Shown: positions 57,837 to 64,000 of the stretch, one piece after another
Layout: every line of letters starts with the position of its first letter
How positions within the stretch are numbered: the first letter of the stretch is position 1
Origin: Comamonadaceae bacterium
GTDB taxonomy: Bacteria; Pseudomonadota; Gammaproteobacteria; Burkholderiales; Burkholderiaceae_C
Length of the DNA stretch: 64,000 bases
Assembly (NCBI GenBank): GCA_947479935.1
Contig: CANKBG010000004.1
Location: 54,776-118,775, forward strand
Reading direction: 5' to 3'
Translations under genes and position numbers: made by a program
The notes under the pieces: generated by a model
Told to the model about the DNA's origin: nothing
What the model saw: the letters and a program-made list of their open reading frames with translations, nothing else
The model's database searches: none

Positions 57837-59324
57837 ATGATCGACTCAACCAGCTGGATGACGGTGTATCCGGAAATCGTATTGCTGGTCATGGCCTGCG
57901 TCATTGCGCTGGTTGACCTGCTGGTCACCAGCCCTAAGCGCACTGTGACATACGTTTTAACTTTGGCTTCATTGGGTGGCGTGGCCTTGCTCAACGCCTT
58001 CTATGCCGATGCAGGCCACACACTTTATGGTTTTGGCCGTTTGGTGGTGTCAGACCCCATGGGTCATTGGCTCAAGTGTTTTGCCACCATCGCTGTCATG
58101 GTCACCTTGGTCTATGCACGTCCTTATGCGGCCGATCGCGACATGCTTCGCGGTGGCGAAATTTTCAGTCTTTCCGTGTTTGCATTGCTCGGTATGAGCG
58201 TCATGATTTCGGGACAAAACTTTTTGGTTTTGTACTTGGGCCTTGAGTTACTCACATTGTCTAGCTATGCCTTGGTGGCCTTGCGCCGAGACAATACCCA
58301 AGCCACAGAGGCTGCCATGAAGTACTTTGTCCTGGGTGCCATGGCTTCAGGCTTCTTGCTCTACGGCATGTCGATGCTTTATGGTGCCACGGGTTCATTG
58401 GACTTGGCCACAGTGTTCAAAGTCATTGCGAGCGGTCAAGTAAAGCACCAAGTGTTGGTATTTGGTTTGGTCTTTGTGGTGTCTGGTTTGGCTTTCAAAC
58501 TTGGTGTGGTGCCTTTCCATATGTGGGTACCTGACGTTTACCAAGGTGCGCCCACAGCGGCCACCCTCATGATTGCAGGTGCGCCTAAATTGGCCGCGTT
58601 TGCCATTGCCATTCGATTGTTGGTAGAAGGTTTACTGCCCATGGCCATCGATTGGCAACAAATGCTGGCCCTGTTGGCCATCGCCTCCTTGTTGGTGGGT
58701 AACTTGGCGGCCATTGCGCAAACAAACTTAAAACGCATGTTGGCTTACTCCACCATTGCGCAGATGGGTTTTGTGCTCATTGGTTTAATGTCGGGCGTGG
58801 TTGGCGGAAGTGCCGCCATGGGCGCCAATGCGTACAGCTCAGCCATGTTTTATGTGGTGGGTTATGTGCTCACCACCCTTGGAAGCTTTGGCATCATTTT
58901 GCTTTTGGCCCGCCAAGGCTTTGAAAGCGAAGAAATTACCGATCTAGCGGGTTTGAACAATCGCAGTCCCTTGTATGCGGGGGTCATGGCCATTTGCATG
59001 TTCTCATTGGCAGGTATTCCGCCCATGGTGGGCTTTTATGCCAAGTTATCTGTGTTGCAGGCGCTGGTCGCTTCGGGACAAACCGCAGACATTGCCTTGG
59101 CCGTGTTTGCCGTGGCCATGTCTCTTGTGGGCGCGTTCTACTACTTGCGTGTGGTCAAGGTGATGTACTTTGACGAAGCTGTCACGGCCACCACCGTCAC
59201 TGCAGATACAGATGTACGGTTGGTCTTGTCACTCAATGGCCTGTTGGTTTTGGTCTTGGGTATCGTGCCTGGTGCATTGATGTCACTGTGTGCCCGCTCA
59301 GTGGCCCAAATGCTGGCCAATTGA
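57837..59324 (+). CDS. nuoN: NADH-quinone oxidoreductase subunit N
   Basis: NuoN is the third antiporter-like subunit, adjacent to NuoK. The 495 residues show [18 protein letters not shown] with the channel Glu, [20 protein letters not shown] with Lys, and [20 protein letters not shown]. It closes the 14-gene operon; the NUDIX gene begins only 3 nt after its stop. Many related genomes carry a DUF2818 gene here, which is absent. Confidence 0.97.
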   Translation: MIDSTSWMTVYPEIVLLVMACVIALVDLLVTSPKRTVTYVLTLASLGGVALLNAFYADAGHTLYGFGRLVVSDPMGHWLKCFATIAVMVTLVYARPYAADRDMLRGGEIFSLSVFALLGMSVMISGQNFLVLYLGLELLTLSSYALVALRRDNTQATEAAMKYFVLGAMASGFLLYGMSMLYGATGSLDLATVFKVIASGQVKHQVLVFGLVFVVSGLAFKLGVVPFHMWVPDVYQGAPTAATLMIAGAPKLAAFAIAIRLLVEGLLPMAIDWQQMLALLAIASLLVGNLAAIAQTNLKRMLAYSTIAQMGFVLIGLMSGVVGGSAAMGANAYSSAMFYVVGYVLTTLGSFGIILLLARQGFESEEITDLAGLNNRSPLYAGVMAICMFSLAGIPPMVGFYAKLSVLQALVASGQTADIALAVFAVAMSLVGAFYYLRVVKVMYFDEAVTATTVTADTDVRLVLSLNGLLVLVLGIVPGALMSLCARSVAQMLAN

Positions 59325-59326
59325 AC

Positions 59327-59926
59327 ATGAACGATCAGGTGGATGCGCATCTGATTGAAACCAAGCTGAAGAGCCAAGCCCTCTTCAGCGGTGCTTTCCT
59401 TCACGCCTTTCGCGACACCGTGGCCTTGCCAGATGGCACGGAGGCCTTTCGCGAATATGTGATTCATCCAGGTGCTGTCATGATCATTCCCATGTTGGAA
59501 TTGCCGGGTCAGCCCCTGCAGTTGGTCATGGAGCGACAATTCCGATATCCTGTGCAACAAGTGATGATTGAGTTTCCTGCCGGCAAACTAGACCCCAAGG
59601 AATCGACACTGGCATGCGCACAACGAGAGTTGTTGGAGGAAACGGGTTATCGCGCCAAGCAGTGGGCGAGGGCGGGTGTGATGCATCCGGTCATTTCTTA
59701 TTCCACTGAATTCATTGAAATTTGGTTTGCCAAAGAGCTCACACTGGGTGAGAGTCAACTTGACCCAGGTGAATTTTTGGAAGTTTTTACACAAACCCCC
59801 GCGCAATTGCAGAAGGCTTGTTTGGCCGGTGAAATCACAGATGGAAAAACATTAACTGGTATGTTTTGGTTACAGAGCTTGTTGTCAGGCGAGCGTTCAT
59901 TTGAGTGGGTAAGTGCTTCCACATGA
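59327..59926 (+). CDS. NUDIX hydrolase, probable ADP-ribose pyrophosphatase
   Basis: The NUDIX box is exact: Gly86, Glu92, Arg100-Glu101, Glu104-Glu105 and Gly107 (GKLDPKES...RELLEETGY). The N-terminal part and the Glu/Pro region IEFPAGKLDP resemble ADP-ribose/NADH pyrophosphatases, but specificity is not certain. The product has 199 residues. ATG 59327 lies right after the nuoN stop, so it is likely read from the nuo transcript, and its own stop overlaps the DUF1178 start. Turning over ADP-ribose or NAD derivatives next to complex I is plausible but unproven. Confidence 0.88.
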   Translation: MNDQVDAHLIETKLKSQALFSGAFLHAFRDTVALPDGTEAFREYVIHPGAVMIIPMLELPGQPLQLVMERQFRYPVQQVMIEFPAGKLDPKESTLACAQRELLEETGYRAKQWARAGVMHPVISYSTEFIEIWFAKELTLGESQLDPGEFLEVFTQTPAQLQKACLAGEITDGKTLTGMFWLQSLLSGERSFEWVSAST

Positions 59927-60480
59927 AAGTGCTCAATCTTCAATGTGCGGAATTGCATACCTTCGAAGGCTGGTTTGGTTCTGAGGAAGACTACCAATCG
60001 CAGCGCGAAAGGGGCTTGGTTGCTTGCCCTCTGTGTACGAACACAGAGGTACGCAAACTGCCGTCTGCACCACGTTTGAACTTTGGTGCCGCAGCGCCAA
60101 AACAGTTGGACTCTGAGGTGTCTGGTGCGCAGTCCGCATCGATTGAACTGAGTGCTGAAGGGGTATCGTCAGTGCCAGCCATGTCTGACGGTGCCAGTGA
60201 GTCTGGTAAGTTAAGCAGTCTGCCTGTTGCTCATGCCAATCCAGAATCCATGCAACTCATGCAAGCGGCATGGATGAAGATGGTGAAACACGTGATGGCC
60301 AACACCGAAGATGTGGGGCAAAACTTTGCTGAAGAAGCGCGCAAGATGCACTACGGCGAATCGGAAGAAAGAAATATTCGCGGTAAGGCTTCATTGGAAG
60401 AAACTCAGGAACTTCTGGACGAGGGCATTGATGTGCTGCCCTTGCCGGTGCCCGATGCCTTGAAGAGCGGGCTTCAGTAG
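59923..60480 (+). CDS. DUF1178 family protein
   Basis: This 185-residue protein starts MKVLNLQCAELHTFEGWFGS and has a Cys pair in VACPLCTNTEVRKLPSAP, the conserved zinc-ribbon-like beginning of DUF1178. The C-terminal half (MQLMQAAWMKMVKHVMANTE, then EEARKMHYGE) is conserved too. The middle is low complexity. The function is unknown. It follows the NUDIX gene with an overlap (ATGA) and converges with the aminotransferase gene. Confidence 0.85.
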   Translation: MKVLNLQCAELHTFEGWFGSEEDYQSQRERGLVACPLCTNTEVRKLPSAPRLNFGAAAPKQLDSEVSGAQSASIELSAEGVSSVPAMSDGASESGKLSSLPVAHANPESMQLMQAAWMKMVKHVMANTEDVGQNFAEEARKMHYGESEERNIRGKASLEETQELLDEGIDVLPLPVPDALKSGLQ

Positions 60481-60511
60481 ACTTTTCAGTTGGCGGACTC
60501 ATTCAACCGAT

Positions 60512-61699
60512 TCAAGCGCCATACCAGTCATTGACTGCAGCCACATACCGCTGAACACCCTCTGCCACGCTGGCGGCTTCTAGTGCGCCGTAGGACAAGC
60601 GCTGGTAGTTGGCCGCTTGCGTGTTGGTGAGCCCAAACGCAAAGCCTGGAATAGAAGCCACTTTGAATTTTTCAGTCATCACCCGATTGAATTCAATGGG
60701 GAGGATGCCCTCAGCCAATCCTGGCAGTTTCATGAGGACATAAAAAGCACCTTGCGTCTGCGGAAACTGAACCAATTTGCCTAAGCCTTCTAGCGCTTTG
60801 TAGACGGTTTGGCGTACTTCGCTTAAAGCTTTGACTTTGGGTTCAACCCAGCTGCGCCCCAGCTTTAAAGCTTCCATGGCCAGCAACTGTGATGGCATAG
60901 GCGCGCATATGAGGTTGGTGTCTTGAACCTTGTTCATGGCTTCAAACAAATTGGCAGGAAACACCACGTAGCCTACGCGCCAACTGGCCATGCCGTAGTT
61001 TTTAGACATGGAGTAAAAAGACAGGGTGTGTTTCATGGCGCCCGGAATGCTGGCGGGAGAAAAGTGCTTGACACCCTCGTAGGTGAAATACTCATAGGCC
61101 TCATCGCTAAAGTGATACAGCCCATGCTTTGCACAGAGGGCATTGACGGCACGCAAGGAGGCTTCTGAATAAACAGCACCTGTAGGGTTGTTGGGCGAGA
61201 CCGTCAAAATGGCACGTGTTCGTGGGGTAATGGCTGCGGCCAAAGCCTCAACATCAAGGCTAAAGTCTGCATGGGTGGGCACAGAAACGGGCACGCAGCC
61301 ACACATGCGAATGGCCATTTCTTGATTGAAATAAAAGGGCATGGGCAAGATGAACTCATCACCAGGGTCGGCAACTGCCAAAACGGCGTTTAAAAAAGCC
61401 ATGTTGCTACCCGCTGTCACCATCAACATGGCATCGGAGTCCATTTTGATTTGGTTTTCTTCTGCCAATTTATGGTGAATGGCTTCAATCAGCCCAGGAT
61501 GGCCACTCACACCTAGGTATTTATGAAGGCTGCCATCGCCCATCATGCTGGGAAGGGCGGCAATGGCCTGTACAGGTGGGCCGTAATTGACAACCCCTTG
61601 ACCCAGAGAAATGGTGCCGGGGTTGTTGCGAACAAATGCGGCAATGGTGGGGATGATGGGGGTGTCTACCCCCGCCATTCGAAATGAGTGATGCTTCAT
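60512..61699 (-). CDS. PLP-dependent aminotransferase, class I/II
   Basis: This fold-type I aminotransferase has 395 residues. The PLP-binding Lys is in SMSKNYGMASWRVGYVV, the Asn-rich substrate motif is VSPNNPTGAVYSE, and the N-terminal SLGQGVVNYGPP is typical of aspartate/aromatic or methionine aminotransferases. The substrate is unknown. ATG 61699 (MKHHSFRMAGVD) is preferred over a TTG five codons upstream. It stands alone; the 150-bp region to the next gene holds its promoter. Confidence 0.88.
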   Translation of the reverse strand: MKHHSFRMAGVDTPIIPTIAAFVRNNPGTISLGQGVVNYGPPVQAIAALPSMMGDGSLHKYLGVSGHPGLIEAIHHKLAEENQIKMDSDAMLMVTAGSNMAFLNAVLAVADPGDEFILPMPFYFNQEMAIRMCGCVPVSVPTHADFSLDVEALAAAITPRTRAILTVSPNNPTGAVYSEASLRAVNALCAKHGLYHFSDEAYEYFTYEGVKHFSPASIPGAMKHTLSFYSMSKNYGMASWRVGYVVFPANLFEAMNKVQDTNLICAPMPSQLLAMEALKLGRSWVEPKVKALSEVRQTVYKALEGLGKLVQFPQTQGAFYVLMKLPGLAEGILPIEFNRVMTEKFKVASIPGFAFGLTNTQAANYQRLSYGALEAASVAEGVQRYVAAVNDWYGA

Positions 61700-61848
61700 G
61701 TGAAAACCATTCAATGCTTGAATCTTGAGCGGATTTTAAGGTGAGTCAGACGAGATTAAAAGCCATCTGGTTTTCATATCTTGTTTTGTATGACTTCATT
61801 GATACATAATGCAAGCAAATTCATGTTGTTTATCCAAAGGAATCTGGC

Positions 61849-62295
61849 TTGCTGTTCGATCATTGTGCTAAATGTCAGAGTTGTTGCAATGTCGATTCAG
61901 GCTATAGCCCACTCGAAATTACCCTCACTCAAAAAGAAACCAAAGTGTTTCGCTATTTGTGCATTGAGGATCAATGCGAATATTTGGGCGAAAAGGGATG
62001 CAAATTGGGTGACAGTAAACCATTGAGTTGCAAGCTTTACCCCTTGTCCTATGACCCACAGGTTAAAAAATACTACTTTGATGCCGCATGCCCTTTGTTG
62101 CCCGAATACAAGCGTCAACTCAAAGATTCAAGCAGCGATGCATCCAATCACTTTCGTGAAATGAACGCACTCCTTGAAGAAATGTCAGTGGTAGATCCCA
62201 AATTCTTAAGCAGAAATCACGCCGTTGATTTGGACTTTTTTGAATTGGTGCCCTTGCCCCACCCCAGCCACCTGAAAAAATCCAACCATGAGTGA
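61849..62295 (+). CDS. YkgJ-type cysteine-cluster protein (putative Zn or Fe-S binding)
   Basis: The protein has 148 residues. The N-terminal CAKCQSCC (Cys6, 9, 12, 13) and the later CEYLGEKGCKLGDSKPLSCK and CPLLPEY give the eight-Cys pattern of YkgJ-family proteins, which are thought to bind zinc or an iron-sulfur cluster. The start is TTG at 61849, with AAAGGA upstream. The stop overlaps the start of the next gene by 8 nt, so the two are translationally coupled. Its role is unknown; the context is a GNAT/ATE-like protein and a SET-domain protein. Confidence 0.78.
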   Translation: MLFDHCAKCQSCCNVDSGYSPLEITLTQKETKVFRYLCIEDQCEYLGEKGCKLGDSKPLSCKLYPLSYDPQVKKYYFDAACPLLPEYKRQLKDSSSDASNHFREMNALLEEMSVVDPKFLSRNHAVDLDFFELVPLPHPSHLKKSNHE

Positions 62296-63160
62296 CAGCC
62301 ATCTCAATCAACTGGGTGCACAAGAGTTCAATGAAGAGTTGGCCTTAGAGGATGGTTCTAAGCGAGTGGGCTATCAAACTTGGAACCAAGACAATTTGTG
62401 CGTGGAAAGCTACCACGAAGACATTTTGTATTACACATCGAGGTGGGATGCCTTGTGTCCTTATATCGATGTCACACCCGAGATGCTGGAAATGGCAGCC
62501 AAACCCTTCATTGTCTACGCGGTCCCCCCTGAGAGTCCTTATGGCGTGCCCATCAATGACAAATACGGCTTGGTGGATGTGGCTGCAGAAGACTTCTGGA
62601 CGGAGCCTAGACGGCAGCGCAAATTCAAAGAATTAGAAAAGCTATGCAAACGACTTACGGTCACTGAAAGTGTGGTGGCTGGGCATACTTTGACGGTAGA
62701 AGATGTTTATGAAATGGGTGGCGTTCATTTTGAAGCCTACTTCATTCACCCTGAAGAGGTGGCAGGTTTTGTTGACTACATTCAAAATTTGGATGTGCTC
62801 ATTATTCGTGCATTTTCTGAAGAGGGCGACTTGGTGCTCACAGATGTTTCAATCTTGTTGCCTGAGCGCAAACAAGTTTATGGCAGCTTTTGTCAGTGGA
62901 ACCCACTTTATAAAAATAGATCTCCTGGCATTTTTGCCTGCCTCTTGGCTTCAAAGTGGGCCGCCAAGAATGGCTATCATTGTTACAACTTGGGGCCGGT
63001 GGACGACTACGGTTACAAAGCCTTGTTTGTGACCCGTTTTGAGCCTATCTTTGCTTTGGCCATGACAGATGAGAACCATCCCTTGGCCTTAGACACCAGC
63101 TCTCCCCTGCACACCGACTTTACGCCAGAGGTATGGAACAAGGTTGACCGACAAGGCTGA
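62288..63160 (+). CDS. Unknown protein, GNAT/ATE-like C-terminal region
   Basis: The protein has 290 residues. I do not recognise the N-terminal half (acidic, with Trp-rich WNQDNLCVESYHEDILYYTS). In the C-terminal half, LLASKWAAKNGYHCYNLG and PVDDYGYKALFVTRFEP resemble the GNAT-like end of arginyl/leucyl-tRNA-protein transferases, where a helix is followed by a YxLG turn and an YKxxF motif. This is a pattern reading only. The gene overlaps the YkgJ gene and ends 20 nt before the convergent SET gene. It may modify a protein N-terminus or a small molecule. Confidence 0.5.
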   Translation: MSDSHLNQLGAQEFNEELALEDGSKRVGYQTWNQDNLCVESYHEDILYYTSRWDALCPYIDVTPEMLEMAAKPFIVYAVPPESPYGVPINDKYGLVDVAAEDFWTEPRRQRKFKELEKLCKRLTVTESVVAGHTLTVEDVYEMGGVHFEAYFIHPEEVAGFVDYIQNLDVLIIRAFSEEGDLVLTDVSILLPERKQVYGSFCQWNPLYKNRSPGIFACLLASKWAAKNGYHCYNLGPVDDYGYKALFVTRFEPIFALAMTDENHPLALDTSSPLHTDFTPEVWNKVDRQG

Positions 63161-63180
63161 GGTGAATTGCGGGGGTTACT

Positions 63181-63603
63181 TCATCCGAAGAAGTGTTCTT
63201 CTTTAAAAGCCAAGTCGTAGTCAAAAAACAATTCTTCATCCGTTTTGATTTTTCTGAGCGCCACAATTTTGTTATTCCCCAAATATTGGGTATTGGGCGT
63301 TTTTGAATGATTCATGTAGAAAGCCATGTTCATTGAGTTTAGGCCAATGGAGGGAATGAGGTGCTCGTCTTTGTCGTAGTAGCAAAACATACGAATCTCT
63401 TTTTGAACACTGGTTGGCAGTTTTTTGATTTCTTTTTTGGAAAAAGAAAATTCTTTGATTTTCAGCAAACTGGTCAAAGGCCGAACCCCTTTGGGAATGT
63501 CTCTGATGGCAAAAACGCCAATGCCGTGAATGGGTGAAACGCCTAACCTACAGTACACCTCGGTTTGAAGGTGTTTTAAAATTCTTGTTTTATCGATGGC
63601 CAT
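63181..63603 (-). CDS. SET-domain protein
   Basis: The 140-residue protein begins MAIDKTRILKHLQTEVYC. The SET fold is suggested by SPIHGIGVFAIRDIPKG, the MNHSKTPNT motif (typical NHS/NP type) and the closing TDEELFFDYD. Known SET proteins methylate lysines. It is Lys-rich and the gene looks more AT-rich than its neighbours, which hints at transfer. The GTG at 63606 could be used, but the ATG at 63603 has a GGAG site upstream. It is convergent with the GNAT-like gene and divergent from the Ldh gene. Confidence 0.75.
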   Translation of the reverse strand: MAIDKTRILKHLQTEVYCRLGVSPIHGIGVFAIRDIPKGVRPLTSLLKIKEFSFSKKEIKKLPTSVQKEIRMFCYYDKDEHLIPSIGLNSMNMAFYMNHSKTPNTQYLGNNKIVALRKIKTDEELFFDYDLAFKEEHFFG

Positions 63604-63653
63604 CACTGCTCCACTTTGCGGTAAGGTTGTATGTTAACGGCATGTGAACCCTT

Positions 63654-64000
63654 ATGAAATACAAATCAACTGAACTCATCTTATTTGCAGTCAACTTGCT
63701 TCAGTCCGCGGGTCTCCCCGTTGACAAAGCAAAGTCTGTGGCCGAAGTGCTGGTAGAGGGTGACTTGCTGGGTCATACCACTCACGGCCTCGCTTTGCTG
63801 GCGCCCTACTTGGCAGAAATTGAAAAAGGCAGCATGCGCAAAGAAGGGGAGCCGACTGTCGTTTCTGACTTTCCAGCAGCCCTCACTTGGGATGGCAATC
63901 GATTGCCTGGCCCCTGGTTGGTCTTGCAAGCCATGCAAGTGGCCATCGATCGAGCCAAATTGCAGGGCACCTGCACGGTCGTGATCAGGCGCAGCCATCA
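63654..64000 (+). CDS. Malate/L-lactate-type dehydrogenase (Ldh_2 family), 5' part
   Basis: The frame begins with ATG at 63654 and is open to the window edge, giving about 115 residues. The start MKYKSTELILFAVNLLQSAG and the motif LLGHTTHGLALLAPYL, with its catalytic His, belong to the Ldh_2 family of NAD(P)-dependent 2-hydroxyacid or ureidoglycolate dehydrogenases. The reading ends at RRSH near the NAD region. The substrate cannot be told. It is the first gene after the SET gene, on the opposite strand. Confidence 0.85.
   Translation, partial: MKYKSTELILFAVNLLQSAGLPVDKAKSVAEVLVEGDLLGHTTHGLALLAPYLAEIEKGSMRKEGEPTVVSDFPAALTWDGNRLPGPWLVLQAMQVAIDRAKLQGTCTVVIRRSH

Noticed and set aside
1..64000. 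CRISPR arrays, prophage genes, complete insertion sequences
   Set aside because: No regularly spaced repeats, integrase, transposase, capsid or tail genes were seen; the only repeat-like element is the hairpin at 31373-31529.

Overview
The window is an unremarkable-looking but gene-dense stretch of chromosome from a betaproteobacterium, most probably order Burkholderiales and close to Comamonadaceae (Limnohabitans/Rhodoferax/Polaromonas-like). The reasons are the gene order pnp-tpiA-secG-tRNA-Leu-nuoA..nuoN followed by a NUDIX gene and a DUF1178 gene, the glnA-(small exported protein)-glnL-glnG block, two tandem Bug/TctC-type solute receptors, and protein sequences of beta-proteobacterial character throughout. 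The family or genus is inference, not something I could test.

Layout. 1-4.5 kb: the 3' end of recB, complete recD and a DnaQ-type exonuclease. 4.6-7.9 kb: ettA, rsuA and a convergent hydrolase. 7.9-12.4 kb: an envelope-flavoured run of a beta-propeller protein, a NodB-type deacetylase, a fatty-acid hydroxylase-like membrane protein, an EI24 membrane protein and a molybdopterin-binding-domain protein. 12.4-17.4 kb: the nitrogen module, with a sigma-54/NtrC promoter, glnA, a small exported protein, glnL (ntrB) and glnG (ntrC). 17.4-22.0 kb: a repeat-containing lipoprotein, MAPEG, glnS and uppP. 22.0-31.0 kb: suhB-mutS-hydrolase on the minus strand, trmJ and cysE on the plus strand, then mog-darP facing pmbA. 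31.0-35.4 kb: a frameshifted EamA gene, a 157-bp hairpin element, yqeY, rpsU, yhiN, cobA and ybiB. 35.5-40.5 kb: tsaD, three orphan solute-binding proteins and hslR. 40.5-59.3 kb: rpsO, pnp, tpiA, secG, tRNA-Leu(GAG) and a complete 14-gene complex I operon. 59.3-64 kb: NUDIX, DUF1178, an aminotransferase, then an accessory cluster (YkgJ-type cysteine protein, GNAT/ATE-like protein, SET-domain protein) and the 5' end of an Ldh-type dehydrogenase.

How the parts work together. Most genes are housekeeping: recombination and mismatch repair, translation and ribosome assembly, RNA turnover, nitrogen assimilation, cysteine synthesis, siroheme/molybdenum cofactor steps, cell-wall lipid recycling and respiration. 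No prophage, CRISPR array, complete insertion sequence or plasmid gene was seen.

The non-routine signals are (i) a near-perfect 157-bp inverted repeat with 31-bp termini at 31373-31529 whose ends supply the stop codons of both flanking genes, with a 17-nt core that recurs in frame inside recB; (ii) the small YkgJ/GNAT/SET cluster near the right edge; (iii) a deacetylase whose usual second aspartate of motif 1 is replaced; and (iv) a palindrome between the putative NtrC site and the sigma-54 promoter of glnA. None of these proves a new system; the hairpin family and the YkgJ/GNAT/SET cluster are the best candidates.
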